Below the pieces are notes generated by a model. The model was not told the DNA's origin. It made no database searches and saw nothing but the letters and a program-made list of their open reading frames with translations. DNA of 64,000 nucleotides from Acidimicrobiaceae bacterium. Lineage in GTDB: Bacteria; Actinomycetota; Acidimicrobiia; Acidimicrobiales; UBA8190. The stretch covers positions 1 through 64,000 of the forward strand of contig PLXQ01000021.1 in assembly GCA_003151475.1 (NCBI GenBank). Direction: 5' to 3'. This document shows, piece by piece, positions 34,654 through 43,375 of this stretch (position 1 is the first letter of the stretch; the number at the start of each line of letters is the position of its first letter). The translations under genes were made by a program, and so were the position numbers.

Positions 34654-34695
34654 TCAGGTAAGAAGCAGGTTGGAGACGTACACGTGCACACGCAT
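34654..34695 (-). CDS. Leucine-rich leader peptide of leuA
   Basis: 13 residues: MRVHVYVSNLLLT, with three Leu codons in a row near the stop and three Val codons earlier. GGCGGATC just before the ATG may serve as a weak ribosome site. Followed by a perfect pause hairpin and a terminator with T-tail. Stalling at Leu codons when charged tRNA-Leu is scarce should favour read-through into leuA. Confidence 0.85.
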   Translation of the reverse strand: MRVHVYVSNLLLT

Positions 34696-34704
34696 GATCC
34701 GCCA

Positions 34705-34733
34705 ATGCTTGCAAATAAAGGCCTCCGGGTCAA
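34705..34733 (-). promoter_or_regulatory. Promoter of leuA
   Basis: TTGACC (34733-34728), 17-bp spacer, AAGCAT (34710-34705), ending 9 nt before the leader ATG. Confidence 0.55.
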
Positions 34734-34860
34734 GGCCATGAGGTCTGTGCACTCCAGAAGGCAGTGCAGACCGTTGCTACGCTGCCCACGGAGAGTCGCC
34801 GTCGGGGTCGCCGTGTCCAGCTCCGGTGGGGTTCTCAGGGCGTGAGCGGAGGTGACAACG

Positions 34861-35052
34861 GTGGGAAGACTGATACGCACGACGATCCGCACGGTGATCG
34901 TCTCCGCCGCGCTCGGAGCCGCCGTCCGGGTCGTCCAGGCGATTCTCCGACGACGAACCGGGGGCCCCGAAGAGTCCGCCATCCGCACCGGGAGTTTCGA
35001 CTCCTGGCCCACGGTGCCCACGGCGCCGGACCACCCCGCCACCGGAGACTGA
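34861..35052 (+). CDS. Small membrane-associated hypothetical protein
   Basis: 63 residues from GTG 34861, chosen because GGAGG lies 8 nt upstream. An in-frame GTG at 34852 would overlap that site. N-terminal amphipathic/hydrophobic helix (LIRTTIRTVIVSAALGAAVRVVQAIL) followed by Arg-rich and acidic soluble tail. Divergent from leuA. No family recognised. Confidence 0.55.
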   Translation: MGRLIRTTIRTVIVSAALGAAVRVVQAILRRRTGGPEESAIRTGSFDSWPTVPTAPDHPATGD

Positions 35053-35062
35053 CTCCCGAGCT

Positions 35063-35081
35063 CTCGGGCCCCGGGCCCGAG
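35063..35081 (+). terminator. GC-rich hairpin after the small membrane protein gene
   Basis: CTCGGGCC (35063-35070) pairs with GGCCCGAG (35074-35081), 3-nt loop, 10 nt after the stop codon; no T-run. Confidence 0.45.
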
Positions 35082-35257
35082 CCGTCGGGGTCCCCACGCC
35101 CTTCAACTCGAGGGGTTGGCAGAGCCCCGGGCCGGCCTCCCCGCCGCCGGTCGGCTGCGCGCCTCGGCCCCGGACGGAACGGGCGGAGCCCGGCGGTCGT
35201 CCAAGGCATGTGTCGGCTCGATGCCGGCCGCGTGACCGAGGACGCCGGGAGGCAGAT

Positions 35258-36277
35258 ATGCAAGCGAACCGTACAAAGGTCGTCGTCGCCCTGGCCGCCA
35301 CCGCCGTCCTGGTGGGTGCCGTGGCCGGAGGTCGCCACCTCATCTCCGGGACCCAGGCGCCCAGCGCCACCGGCGCCGTCGCCTTCCATCCGCCGTCCGC
35401 GCCGTCTCGGTCGGCCACTGCCGCCGGTGCGCCACTGAGGACGCCGTCGCCGAGCGCAACTCAGAAGAGCCTGGCACCCCAGGACGCCGGCTTGTCCGGC
35501 AACACCTCGTCCACGAAGGCATCAGGCCAGGGGGCGGGGTCCGCCACTGGGCTGGCCGCTGTGCCGGTCTCCGCCTTTGCCCCTCAGGTGGTGCACACCG
35601 CCACCATGGAGATGCGCGTGGGCAAGGGCAAGCTGAACTCGAGCCTGCATGCCGTGGCCATCCTTGCCGCCGCCGATGGCGGCTACGTGGACAGCTCTTC
35701 GCTTTCGGGAGGAACGGCACGCCGGTCGCCTGTCTCGGGATCCATCGTCTTCCGGGTCCTGGACTCCGATTTCGCCGATGCCATAGCCAGGGTGGCCGTC
35801 CTCGGTACCGTCGACGACCAGCAGATCCAGGGCAAGGACGTCACCGTACAGGTGGCCCAGAACGCGGCGTCGATCGCCGTGCTGCAGGACGAGGTCGCCC
35901 TCCTCGAGAAAAAGCTGGGCCAGGCCACCGATATCGGCACGTTCCTCCAGATCGAGAGCCAGCTCTTCCCGGTCGAGCAGCAGCTGCAGAAGCTGCAGTC
36001 GGCGCAAGCCGTTCTCGAGAACTCCGCCGCCCTGGCCACCGTGACGGTCAGCCTTTCGGCGCCGGGGGCGCCTGTGGTAACTGCTCCCCCGGTTCGGCCC
36101 CATGCCGACGCCGCCACGGTGGCGTGGCACTACCTCCGGCACAACACGTTGGCCGTTCTCGACGGACTGGCCGTCGCCGGTGGCTGGGCTCTGCCGGCGA
36201 TCATCGTGTTCGCCCTGGTGGGTACGGTCGCTTTGCGGATCGTCCGACGACGTCGTCACGTCGTCAACCCGGTCTGA
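35258..36277 (+). CDS. DUF4349 membrane-anchored protein
   Basis: 339 residues from ATG 35258 (GGGAGG upstream). N-terminal membrane segment (VVVALAATAVLVGAVAGG), Ser/Thr/Pro-rich linker, then the DUF4349 domain: HTATMEMRVGKGKLNSSLHAVAILAAADGGYVDSSSLSGG..., GSIVFRVLDSDFADAIARVAVLGTVDDQQIQGKDVT. A coiled coil (IAVLQDEVALLEKKLGQ... VEQQLQKLQSAQAVLEN) follows, then a C-terminal membrane helix (ALPAIIVFALVGTVALRIV). It converges with the anti-sigma/sigma operon 18 nt away, so a link to envelope stress is possible but unproven. Confidence 0.82.
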   Translation: MQANRTKVVVALAATAVLVGAVAGGRHLISGTQAPSATGAVAFHPPSAPSRSATAAGAPLRTPSPSATQKSLAPQDAGLSGNTSSTKASGQGAGSATGLAAVPVSAFAPQVVHTATMEMRVGKGKLNSSLHAVAILAAADGGYVDSSSLSGGTARRSPVSGSIVFRVLDSDFADAIARVAVLGTVDDQQIQGKDVTVQVAQNAASIAVLQDEVALLEKKLGQATDIGTFLQIESQLFPVEQQLQKLQSAQAVLENSAALATVTVSLSAPGAPVVTAPPVRPHADAATVAWHYLRHNTLAVLDGLAVAGGWALPAIIVFALVGTVALRIVRRRRHVVNPV

Positions 36278-36295
36278 CGCAGTCGGCGATGTCGG

Positions 36296-37198
36296 TCAGA
36301 ACGACGTGCGGGTCAAGGTCCGGCAATCCGATCGGGCGACGACGACGGCCAGGTGTGGGGCCTGACGGCCTGATGTCGTCGGGATCCGGACAACAACCAC
36401 CACCGCCGAGGTGTGTTCGTAGGTGACGGTGGCCACGAGCGCCACAGTGTCGTCGGCACCCGCTACTTGGCGGGCGGCAGCCACGCACTTCGCGAATTGC
36501 GATGTCGACTGCGTAGCCGGGCCCAGCGGTGCCCCGGCCGACTGGGCCGCCGAGTCACTTTGCGGCGCCAGGGCCGAGAGGCCGGAAGTGGAATTGAACT
36601 CCTGGTCGTAGCGCCCGGAAGCCACCACCGGGCCGAGGTGCGATCGTAGCGACTTCGGGGAGCCGATCGCCCCGAGATCGGGAAGGGCGGCCGCTGTTCC
36701 GGCACCAGAGGCCGAGGCGGCAGACGGGGCAGCGGTGGCCGCCCGTTTGGCGGCGGCATGGGACGCCGCCGAGCTCGTCGGTCGGGATCCACTGTGGGAC
36801 AGCGCGATCGGGATGCCGGCGGCCAGGGCCACCACGATGAGAACGGCGGCCACGGCACCCGCCGGAACACGCGCCCATCGCGATGAGCGGCGCACCGACG
36901 TCGTCGAGGGCACGCTACGGGCATCACCGATGGTCAGAGAACCGTTGGTGGCATCGGATCGGGCGTCGGACCGGGCATCGGCCAGGGCGGCGGCTACGGC
37001 CGCTGCCCTCACGGAGCGAGAGATGTGCGCTACCGGCAGACGCACGAGGGTACGGGCTTCCTCCAGCGCCGCCAGGCGCTCTTGGCACTGAGCGCAGGAC
37101 GCGACGGCGGCATCGACATCAGGTGCTGCCGGCTCGTCGAGGGGCTCCCCGTCGATGTACGCCGACAACTGCTCGTCGCTCAGGTGTTCGTGGCTCAT
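36296..37198 (-). CDS. Anti-sigma factor (ZAS-like) with one membrane helix
   Basis: 300 residues. N-terminus MSHEHLSDEQLSAYIDGEPL and CAQC resemble the zinc anti-sigma domain, but the usual His of the HxxxCxxC motif is not present (AVASCAQC). One membrane helix (VPAGAVAAVLIVVALAAGIPIAL, about 115-137), then an extracytoplasmic Ala/Ser-rich domain. It overlaps the sigma gene by 4 nt, the standard arrangement in which the membrane protein holds its ECF sigma until a signal arrives. Confidence 0.8.
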   Translation of the reverse strand: MSHEHLSDEQLSAYIDGEPLDEPAAPDVDAAVASCAQCQERLAALEEARTLVRLPVAHISRSVRAAAVAAALADARSDARSDATNGSLTIGDARSVPSTTSVRRSSRWARVPAGAVAAVLIVVALAAGIPIALSHSGSRPTSSAASHAAAKRAATAAPSAASASGAGTAAALPDLGAIGSPKSLRSHLGPVVASGRYDQEFNSTSGLSALAPQSDSAAQSAGAPLGPATQSTSQFAKCVAAARQVAGADDTVALVATVTYEHTSAVVVVVRIPTTSGRQAPHLAVVVARSDCRTLTRTSF

Positions 37199-37815
37199 GG
37201 TGTGCTGTTTTCCGTCCTGTCACCCTGTTTGACGTCCCGGTCCCCTGGCCGGTTCCCGCCTTCTTGGCCCATCGGGCCTTTCTCATGATCCTTGATCAGG
37301 TCGGCCAGAGCACCGCGACCCCGGGCGATGCGGGAACGGACCGTGCCGATGGGCACGTCGAGAACGGCGGCGATCTCTTCGTAGGTCAGATCACAGACAT
37401 CGCGCAGCACGACGGCGGCGCGGTGTTCGGGCGCCAACTGGCGCAATGCCGCATCGACGTCGACGTGGGCCGATGCCTCGTCGGCCGGGTCCCGCCCGCC
37501 GGCGCCGAAGGCGGCGGCCTGGATCCCGTCATCGTCGGTCTCACCGGGGAGCCCGACCACGGGACGGCGACGGCGTCGGCGCAACTCGTCGAGGCAGGCG
37601 TTGGTGGCGATCCGGTAGATCCACGTCCCGAAGGCGCTGCGGCCGTCGAAGCGAGCGATGGATCGGACGACCGAGAGAAGCGCATCCTGGGCGGCATCGA
37701 CAGCGTCGGCCTCGTTGCCGAGCATCCGCCGACAGAGCGCATGGACACGGTCGTAGTGGGCGGCGAGGAGGGTCTCGAGTGCCCGGCGATCGCCTGCGCG
37801 CGCGGCGTCGAGCAC
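37195..37815 (-). CDS. ECF sigma factor
   Basis: 206 residues from GTG 37815, the only start codon between this point and an in-frame stop at 37869. Region 2: HYDRVHALCRRMLGNEADAVDAAQDALLSVVRSIARFDGRSAFGTWIYRIATNACLDELRRR. Region 4: LAPEHRAAVVLRDVCDLTYEEIAAVLDVPIGTVRSRIARGRGAL. SigM/SigE-like. Cognate anti-sigma overlaps. Starts 76 nt downstream of serA, but a hairpin lies between. Confidence 0.9.
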   Translation of the reverse strand: MLDAARAGDRRALETLLAAHYDRVHALCRRMLGNEADAVDAAQDALLSVVRSIARFDGRSAFGTWIYRIATNACLDELRRRRRRPVVGLPGETDDDGIQAAAFGAGGRDPADEASAHVDVDAALRQLAPEHRAAVVLRDVCDLTYEEIAAVLDVPIGTVRSRIARGRGALADLIKDHEKGPMGQEGGNRPGDRDVKQGDRTENSTP

Positions 37816-37878
37816 GTCGGGGTCATCGGGCGGTACGGATGCGGGATCGTTGCCGATCCCGAAAGGCTAAACGGCGCG

Positions 37879-37891
37879 CCCCCGGCGGGGG
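37879..37891 (-). terminator. Short hairpin at the end of serA
   Basis: CCCCC-GCC-GGGGG on the minus strand immediately after the serA stop; a second 7-bp hairpin (GGGATCG/CGATCCC) lies near 37842-37859. No long T-run. Confidence 0.4.
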
Positions 37892-39460
37892 TCAGACGGA
37901 CGTGATCCGGTGGATGTCGAGAATTCCATCGGCCGCCTGCAGGCGGCCAAAGGCATCGTCAGGCACAGAACGGTCCGTCGAGAGCACCATGAGGGCGGTG
38001 TTCGTGGCCTGCGACGGGCCGACGGCCATGGACGATATGGACACGCCGGCCTCTCCCAATACGACACCGACCACGCCGATCATGCCCGGGCGATCGTCAT
38101 TGCGCACCACCAGCATGTGCTCGGAGGGCGGTACTTCCACCGCGTGGTCGTCCACCAGAACGATCCTCGGTTCGGAGCGCGGACCCGACAGGGTGCCGGC
38201 CAGAGAGTGGTCGGTGGAACGCAGCGTGATCAGATTGACGTAGTCGCGGGTGGTCGTCGTCGAGACCTCACGGATCTCGAGTCCTCTCTCCTCGGCCAGC
38301 TGCGGAGCATTCACATAGGAGACGGGTTCCTCGGTGCCGGCGGCGAAGACGCCCTTCAGAACAGCCAGGGTGAGGATGGCGGTGGTGGCGCCGGCCAACC
38401 CGCCCTGGTACTCGACCTCGAGGCGGTCGGGGAGCCCGTCGTTCAGGCAGGCGAAGCACCGGCCCAGCTGTTCGGCCAGGGGGAGGAAGGGCCGCACCGC
38501 CTCGGAGACCTCGGTGGCGGCCACGTTGACGGCGAAAGGCACGAAATCGCCGTCCAGAGCGAGGATCACCTGCTCGGCGATGGTCACCCCCGCCTTGTCC
38601 TGGGCTTCGGCGGTCGACGCCCCAAGGTGCGGCGTGGCCACCACGCTGGGCAAACCGAACAGCGGGGAATCGGTGCACGGCTCGGTGGCGAAGACGTCGA
38701 AGGCGGCGCCCTCGACGCGCCCGTCGCGGATGGCCTCGGCCAGCGCTTCCTCGTCGACGATGCCGCCCCGGGCGGCATTCACGATACGGACGCCCTGCTT
38801 GGCTTTGGAGAGAAGATCGCGACCGAACAGGCCCGCCGTCTCGGGCGTCTTCGGCAGGTGAATGGTGATGAAGTCGGACTCGGCCACGAGCTCGTCGAGA
38901 GTCAGCAACTCGACGCCCATATGCCGGGCCCGATCGGCCGAGACGTAGGGGTCATAGGCGCACAGGCGCATCCCGAAGGCGAGGGCGCGTTGGGCCACGA
39001 GTGCCCCGATGCGGCCCAGGCCGACGACACCGAGAGTCTTGCCGTGCAGCTCGACACCCTCCCACTTCGAACGCTCCCACTTGCCGGCCATGAGAGCGGC
39101 GTGTGCCTGGGGGATATTGCGGGCCTGGGCCAGCAGCAGGGCCATGGCGTGTTCGGCCGCCGACAAGATGTTCGACTGGGGCGCGTTCACCACCATGACG
39201 CCGCGGCGGGTGGCGGCATCCACGTCGACGTTGTCGAGCCCGATGCCCGCCCGCCCCACCACGGCCAGATCGGTTCCTGCCTCGAGCGCCTCGGCCGTCA
39301 CCTGGGTGGCGGAGCGCACTATCAGGGCGTGCGCGCCGGGCAGCACCTGGAGCAGAGCCTCAGGCGACAGCTCCAACTGCACATCCACCTCGTGCCCCGC
39401 GTCGGAGAGCAGGCTCAGGCCGCGGTCGGCCAGTTTCTCGGTGACCAGCACCCGTGCCAT
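37892..39460 (-). CDS. serA: D-3-phosphoglycerate dehydrogenase
   Basis: 522 residues, the long actinobacterial type. NAD-binding GVVGLGRIGALVAQRAL, substrate region VVGRAGIGLDNVDVDAA, catalytic Arg in NAARGGIVDEEAL, His in TPHLGASTAEAQDKAG, then an ASB domain and C-terminal ACT domain (MLVVRNDDRPGMIGVVGVVLGEAGVSI) that binds serine. First step of serine synthesis. Lies downstream of an aminotransferase and near divergent serC. Confidence 0.95.
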   Translation of the reverse strand: MARVLVTEKLADRGLSLLSDAGHEVDVQLELSPEALLQVLPGAHALIVRSATQVTAEALEAGTDLAVVGRAGIGLDNVDVDAATRRGVMVVNAPQSNILSAAEHAMALLLAQARNIPQAHAALMAGKWERSKWEGVELHGKTLGVVGLGRIGALVAQRALAFGMRLCAYDPYVSADRARHMGVELLTLDELVAESDFITIHLPKTPETAGLFGRDLLSKAKQGVRIVNAARGGIVDEEALAEAIRDGRVEGAAFDVFATEPCTDSPLFGLPSVVATPHLGASTAEAQDKAGVTIAEQVILALDGDFVPFAVNVAATEVSEAVRPFLPLAEQLGRCFACLNDGLPDRLEVEYQGGLAGATTAILTLAVLKGVFAAGTEEPVSYVNAPQLAEERGLEIREVSTTTTRDYVNLITLRSTDHSLAGTLSGPRSEPRIVLVDDHAVEVPPSEHMLVVRNDDRPGMIGVVGVVLGEAGVSISSMAVGPSQATNTALMVLSTDRSVPDDAFGRLQAADGILDIHRITSV

Positions 39461-39561
39461 CGATCTATTGCCGTCCTCTCACCTGGCGTACCCGGGTGGG
39501 GCCCGGCGACGCCGTCGTCTGTGTCGTGCTCCGCTGCGGAGCCGCCTCTGTGCTGTCGGCC

Positions 39562-40815
39562 CTATTCGGCCGTGGCGAACAACTTGGCCAGGCGCCCGAC
39601 GCCCTCGGCGATGTCGTCGTCACCCAGCGCGTAGGACATGCGGAAGTAGCCCGGGGCTCCAAAGGCCTCCCCGGACACCACCGCCACCTTGGCCTCGTCG
39701 ATGGCCACCTGCGCCACCTCGTCCGACGAGCTCACGAGCTTCCCGGCAATCCGGCGTCCGAGCAGGCCCTTGACCGAAGGAAAGGCATAGAAGGCCCCCT
39801 CGGGCTCGACGCAGGTCACGCCTTCACACTCGTTCAACAGGCGGTGGATCAGTTGCCGGCGGCGGTCGAAGACGTCCCGCATGGCGTGCGCCGCTTCCAG
39901 GCCGCCGGTGAGAGCGGCCATCGCGGCGCGCTGGGCGACGTTCGACACATTGGAGGTGGCGTGCGACTGGAGGTTGGCGGCCGCCTCGATGACGTCGGGT
40001 GGTGCGATCATCCATCCCACGCGCCAACCGGTCATGGCGTAGGTCTTGGCCACACCGTTGATCACGACGCAGCGGTCGGCCAGTTCCGGCACCTCCACCG
40101 GCGCCGAGGCGAAGGTACGGCCCCCGTAGACGAGGTGCTCGTAGATCTCGTCGGTCACCACCCACAACTCGTGTTCCACAGCCCAGCGGCCGATGGCGGC
40201 GATCTCCTGCGGCGTGCAGACGGCCCCCGTGGGGTTGTTGGGCGACACCAGAAGAACAATCTTGGTGGCGCTCGTGCGGGCCGCCTCGAGGGCGGCCACC
40301 GTGAGGTGGAAGCCGGTCTCCTCGGTGGTGGGAACGTCGACCGGCACCCCGCCGGCCAGGGCGATGGCCTCGGGATAGGTCGTCCAGTACGGAGCGGGCA
40401 CGAGCACTTCGTCTCCCGGGTCGCACAAGGTGGCGAAAGCCTCGTAGACGGCCTGCTTGGCCCCGTTGGTCACGAGCACCTGAGAGGCCGGAATCTCAAG
40501 TCCCGAGTCGCGCCGCGTCTTGGCCGCCACGGCCTCTTTCAGCTCGGGCAGGCCCCCGGTGGGCGTGTAGTGGTGGTTGGCGGGGAGTCGGCACGCCTCG
40601 ACGGCCGCCTCCACGATGTGGGCCGGCGTGGCGAAGTCGGGCTCCCCGGCGCCGAAACCGATGACGTCCTCCCCCGCCGCCCGCAACGCCTTGGCCTTGG
40701 CGTCGACGGCCAGCGTGGCCGAAGCAGAGACGGCGGCAACCCGGGCCGAAATACGACGCCGGGCCGACGCTGCGCCGGACCCGGCGCCGGGGGTGGTTTC
40801 GTGGAGCGTCGACAT
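39562..40815 (-). CDS. Class I aminotransferase (aspartate aminotransferase type)
   Basis: 417 residues from ATG 40815; ATG 40824 would add three residues. [42 protein letters not shown] is the typical opening. [23 protein letters not shown], and PLP Lys in [17 protein letters not shown]. Transamination of aspartate or related acids. Divergent from serC with start codons in the same short palindromic segment. A 101-nt gap leads to serA. Confidence 0.9.
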   Translation of the reverse strand: MSTLHETTPGAGSGAASARRRISARVAAVSASATLAVDAKAKALRAAGEDVIGFGAGEPDFATPAHIVEAAVEACRLPANHHYTPTGGLPELKEAVAAKTRRDSGLEIPASQVLVTNGAKQAVYEAFATLCDPGDEVLVPAPYWTTYPEAIALAGGVPVDVPTTEETGFHLTVAALEAARTSATKIVLLVSPNNPTGAVCTPQEIAAIGRWAVEHELWVVTDEIYEHLVYGGRTFASAPVEVPELADRCVVINGVAKTYAMTGWRVGWMIAPPDVIEAAANLQSHATSNVSNVAQRAAMAALTGGLEAAHAMRDVFDRRRQLIHRLLNECEGVTCVEPEGAFYAFPSVKGLLGRRIAGKLVSSSDEVAQVAIDEAKVAVVSGEAFGAPGYFRMSYALGDDDIAEGVGRLAKLFATAE

Positions 40816-40822
40816 GGCTGCC

Positions 40823-41998
40823 ATGCTTACACACGTGCCGCGCGCCCCTGAAACGACTGCCACCGCCGATATCCGCATCCCCGACGGCCTCAAACCAGCC
40901 GACGGTCGCTTCGGAAGTGGGCCCTCCAAGGTCCGCCAGGCGCAGGTGGAGGCCCTGGCCCAGGCGGCCCCCACCTACCTCGGCACGAGTCACCGCCAGA
41001 AGGCGGTCAAGTCCGTCGTGGCCCGGCTGCGGGCCGGTCTGAGCGAGCTTTTCTCTCTGCCCGACGGATACGAGGTGGTGCTCGGAAACGGAGGCACGAC
41101 GTGCTTCTGGGACATCGCCACCTTCGGCCTGATCGAGCGCCGGAGCCAACACCTTTCGTTCGGCGAGTTCTCCTCCAAGTTCGCCGCCGCCGCCAAGGCC
41201 GCCCCCCACCTGGCCGATCCCTGGATCATCGAATCGGCCACCGGGACGCACCCCGAAGCCGTGGCCGACCCCGACATCGACCTCTACGCCCTCACCCACA
41301 ACGAGACCTCGACCGGCGTGGCCATGGCCATCAACCGGCCGCCGGGTGCGGCATCACCGGCCGACGGCGGCGGCCTGGTGGCGGTGGACGCCACCTCGGG
41401 GGCGGGTGGAATGCGGGTCGACCCGGCCCAGTTCGACGCGTACTACTTCGCCCCCCAGAAGTGTTTTGCCTCCGACGGTGGGCTGTGGGTGGCGCTTCTC
41501 TCGCCGGCCGGGCTCGACCGGGTCGAGAAGCTGGCGGCGTCGGACAGATGGGTGCCTGCCTTCTTCGATCTGAAGACGTGCGTCGACAACTCCAAGCTGG
41601 ACCAGACCTACAACACGCCCGCCCTCGCCACCGTGCTTCTCTTCACCGAGCAGGTCGAGTGGATGCTGGCCGGGGGTGGTCTCGAATGGACGGCCGGGCG
41701 CTGCGACCGGTCGGCGGAGATCCTCTACACCTGGGCCGAGCAGTCGGACTTCGCCATGCCGTTCGTGGAGAAACCATCGGAGCGCAGCCACGTGGTGGGT
41801 ACCATCGACTTCGTCGAGGCCGTGGACGCCGCGGCGGTGGCCGCCGTTCTGCGGGCCAACGGCATCGTGGACACCGAGCCCTACCGCAAGTTGGGCCGTA
41901 ACCAGCTCCGGATCGCCATGTTTCCGGCCATCGATCCCGAGGACGTCGCGGCCCTGTGCGGCTGCATCAACTACGTGGTGGGGGCCCTGGCCCAGTAG
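40823..41998 (+). CDS. serC: Phosphoserine aminotransferase
   Basis: 391 residues from ATG 40823 (ATG 40814 is the alternative). Closely follows the mycobacterial-type SerC pattern: [20 protein letters not shown]-like [58 protein letters not shown] Lys in [15 protein letters not shown], and [22 protein letters not shown]-like end. Second step of serine synthesis, pairing functionally with serA on the other strand. Confidence 0.95.
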   Translation: MLTHVPRAPETTATADIRIPDGLKPADGRFGSGPSKVRQAQVEALAQAAPTYLGTSHRQKAVKSVVARLRAGLSELFSLPDGYEVVLGNGGTTCFWDIATFGLIERRSQHLSFGEFSSKFAAAAKAAPHLADPWIIESATGTHPEAVADPDIDLYALTHNETSTGVAMAINRPPGAASPADGGGLVAVDATSGAGGMRVDPAQFDAYYFAPQKCFASDGGLWVALLSPAGLDRVEKLAASDRWVPAFFDLKTCVDNSKLDQTYNTPALATVLLFTEQVEWMLAGGGLEWTAGRCDRSAEILYTWAEQSDFAMPFVEKPSERSHVVGTIDFVEAVDAAAVAAVLRANGIVDTEPYRKLGRNQLRIAMFPAIDPEDVAALCGCINYVVGALAQ

Positions 41999-42196
41999 CC
42001 GGGCCCGACGGGGCCTGCTCAGAAGTTGTGACGGGGCCTGAACAGGGAGGTTCATGCCTGGGCCGAGCGTGAAAGACCGACCGTTCGTGCCGCAGCCGCA
42101 TTTCCGTGGCTAGTGGCTACTCTCGGGGGTGCAGACCACCGCACCCACCGACAGAGCTGGACCCCGAGCGGCCCCTCCACTCGAGCAACGGGAGCC

Positions 42197-43375
42197 ATGG
42201 CCGAATACAAGATACTGGTAGCCCCGCCGAAGGGCCCTCGAAGGCCATGGCTGATTGCCATCGGCATTGTTCTCGTCGTTGTCGCCGCCGTCGGTGCCGG
42301 TGCCTTTGTCATCGGACGGCACAGTACGAGCACGCACGGCGCGCAGAACCAGGGTGGGAGCACACCCGGCACGGTGCCGGCCCAACCGCTGCGCATTGTC
42401 TCCACCACGCCGGCGGGCGGTGCCACCAACGTGCCGTCGGATCAGGTGGTCAGCATCCACCTCTCTCTCCCGGTGACCGACCCGGCGGGGATGCCGAATT
42501 TCAGCCCGCCGGTGAGTGGATCGTGGAAAAAGGTAGGACAGTCGTTGCTGTCCTTCGTGGCCACGGCACCGTTCATACCGACGACGATGGAGACACTCAC
42601 GATTCCGGCCGGGACCTCCGGCCCCCACAGCACCGCCGGTAAGACGCTCGCCGCGCCCGTCTCCATCGAATTCACAGTGGGCCAGGCGAGCACCGAACGT
42701 CTGCAACAGCTCCTTGCCCAGCTGAACTACCTCCCGCTGTCGTTCACTCCGAGCGGTGCCCTGAACTCGCCCAACAAGGCCACGACGGCACAGACGGGGA
42801 CCTTCAACTGGCGCTGGGCTTCGCTTCCGGCATCGCTCATCTCGCTGTGGACAGAAGGAGCGGAAAACGTCATCACCAAAGGGGCGGTGATGAACTTCGA
42901 GAACCAGAACGGGCTGACCGTGGATGGAATCGCCGGCATGAAGGTGTGGACGACGCTTCTCTCCGACTTGAGCACCGGCAAGATGGAGGCCAATCCGTAC
43001 GCCTATGTCCTTGTCTCCAAGCAAGCGCCGCAGAACCTGACGGTCATCGCCAACGGGATCCCCGCCCTCGTCAATATCCCGGTCAACACCGGGGCCCCCG
43101 GTGCCGACACCGCCGACGGCACCTACCCCGTGTTCGAACACGTCACCAGTTCGCGCATGAAGGGCACCAACCCCGACGGCTCGACCTATGACGACCCCAA
43201 CGTCCCCTGGGCCAGCTATTTCAACGGTGGTGACGCTCTCCACGGTTTCGTGCGCGCCACCTACGGCTCACCGCAGAGCAACGGCTGTGTCGAGATGACT
43301 CTGGCCAACGCCGCCAAGGTGTGGACGCTCACCCCCATCGGCACCCTGGTGACGGTCACCGGTCCCGCCTCCTAA
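42197..43375 (+). CDS. Membrane-anchored L,D-transpeptidase
   Basis: 392 residues from ATG 42197. Membrane segment PWLIAIGIVLVVVAAVGAGAFVIG, then an Ig-like domain (PAGGATNVPSDQVVSIHLSLPV), a second beta domain, a peptidoglycan-binding helix set (NFENQNGLTVDGIAGMKVWTTLL) and a YkuD catalytic domain with HGFVRATYGSPQSNGCVEM, holding the active-site His and Cys. It should form 3-3 cross-links or attach proteins to the wall. Stop overlaps that of the convergent thiolase gene. Confidence 0.9.
   Translation: MAEYKILVAPPKGPRRPWLIAIGIVLVVVAAVGAGAFVIGRHSTSTHGAQNQGGSTPGTVPAQPLRIVSTTPAGGATNVPSDQVVSIHLSLPVTDPAGMPNFSPPVSGSWKKVGQSLLSFVATAPFIPTTMETLTIPAGTSGPHSTAGKTLAAPVSIEFTVGQASTERLQQLLAQLNYLPLSFTPSGALNSPNKATTAQTGTFNWRWASLPASLISLWTEGAENVITKGAVMNFENQNGLTVDGIAGMKVWTTLLSDLSTGKMEANPYAYVLVSKQAPQNLTVIANGIPALVNIPVNTGAPGADTADGTYPVFEHVTSSRMKGTNPDGSTYDDPNVPWASYFNGGDALHGFVRATYGSPQSNGCVEMTLANAAKVWTLTPIGTLVTVTGPAS

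Noticed and set aside
42110-43243. 377-codon frame antisense to the L,D-transpeptidase
   Set aside because: Shadow frame rich in His/Arg/Gly; the plus-strand YkuD motif is decisive.
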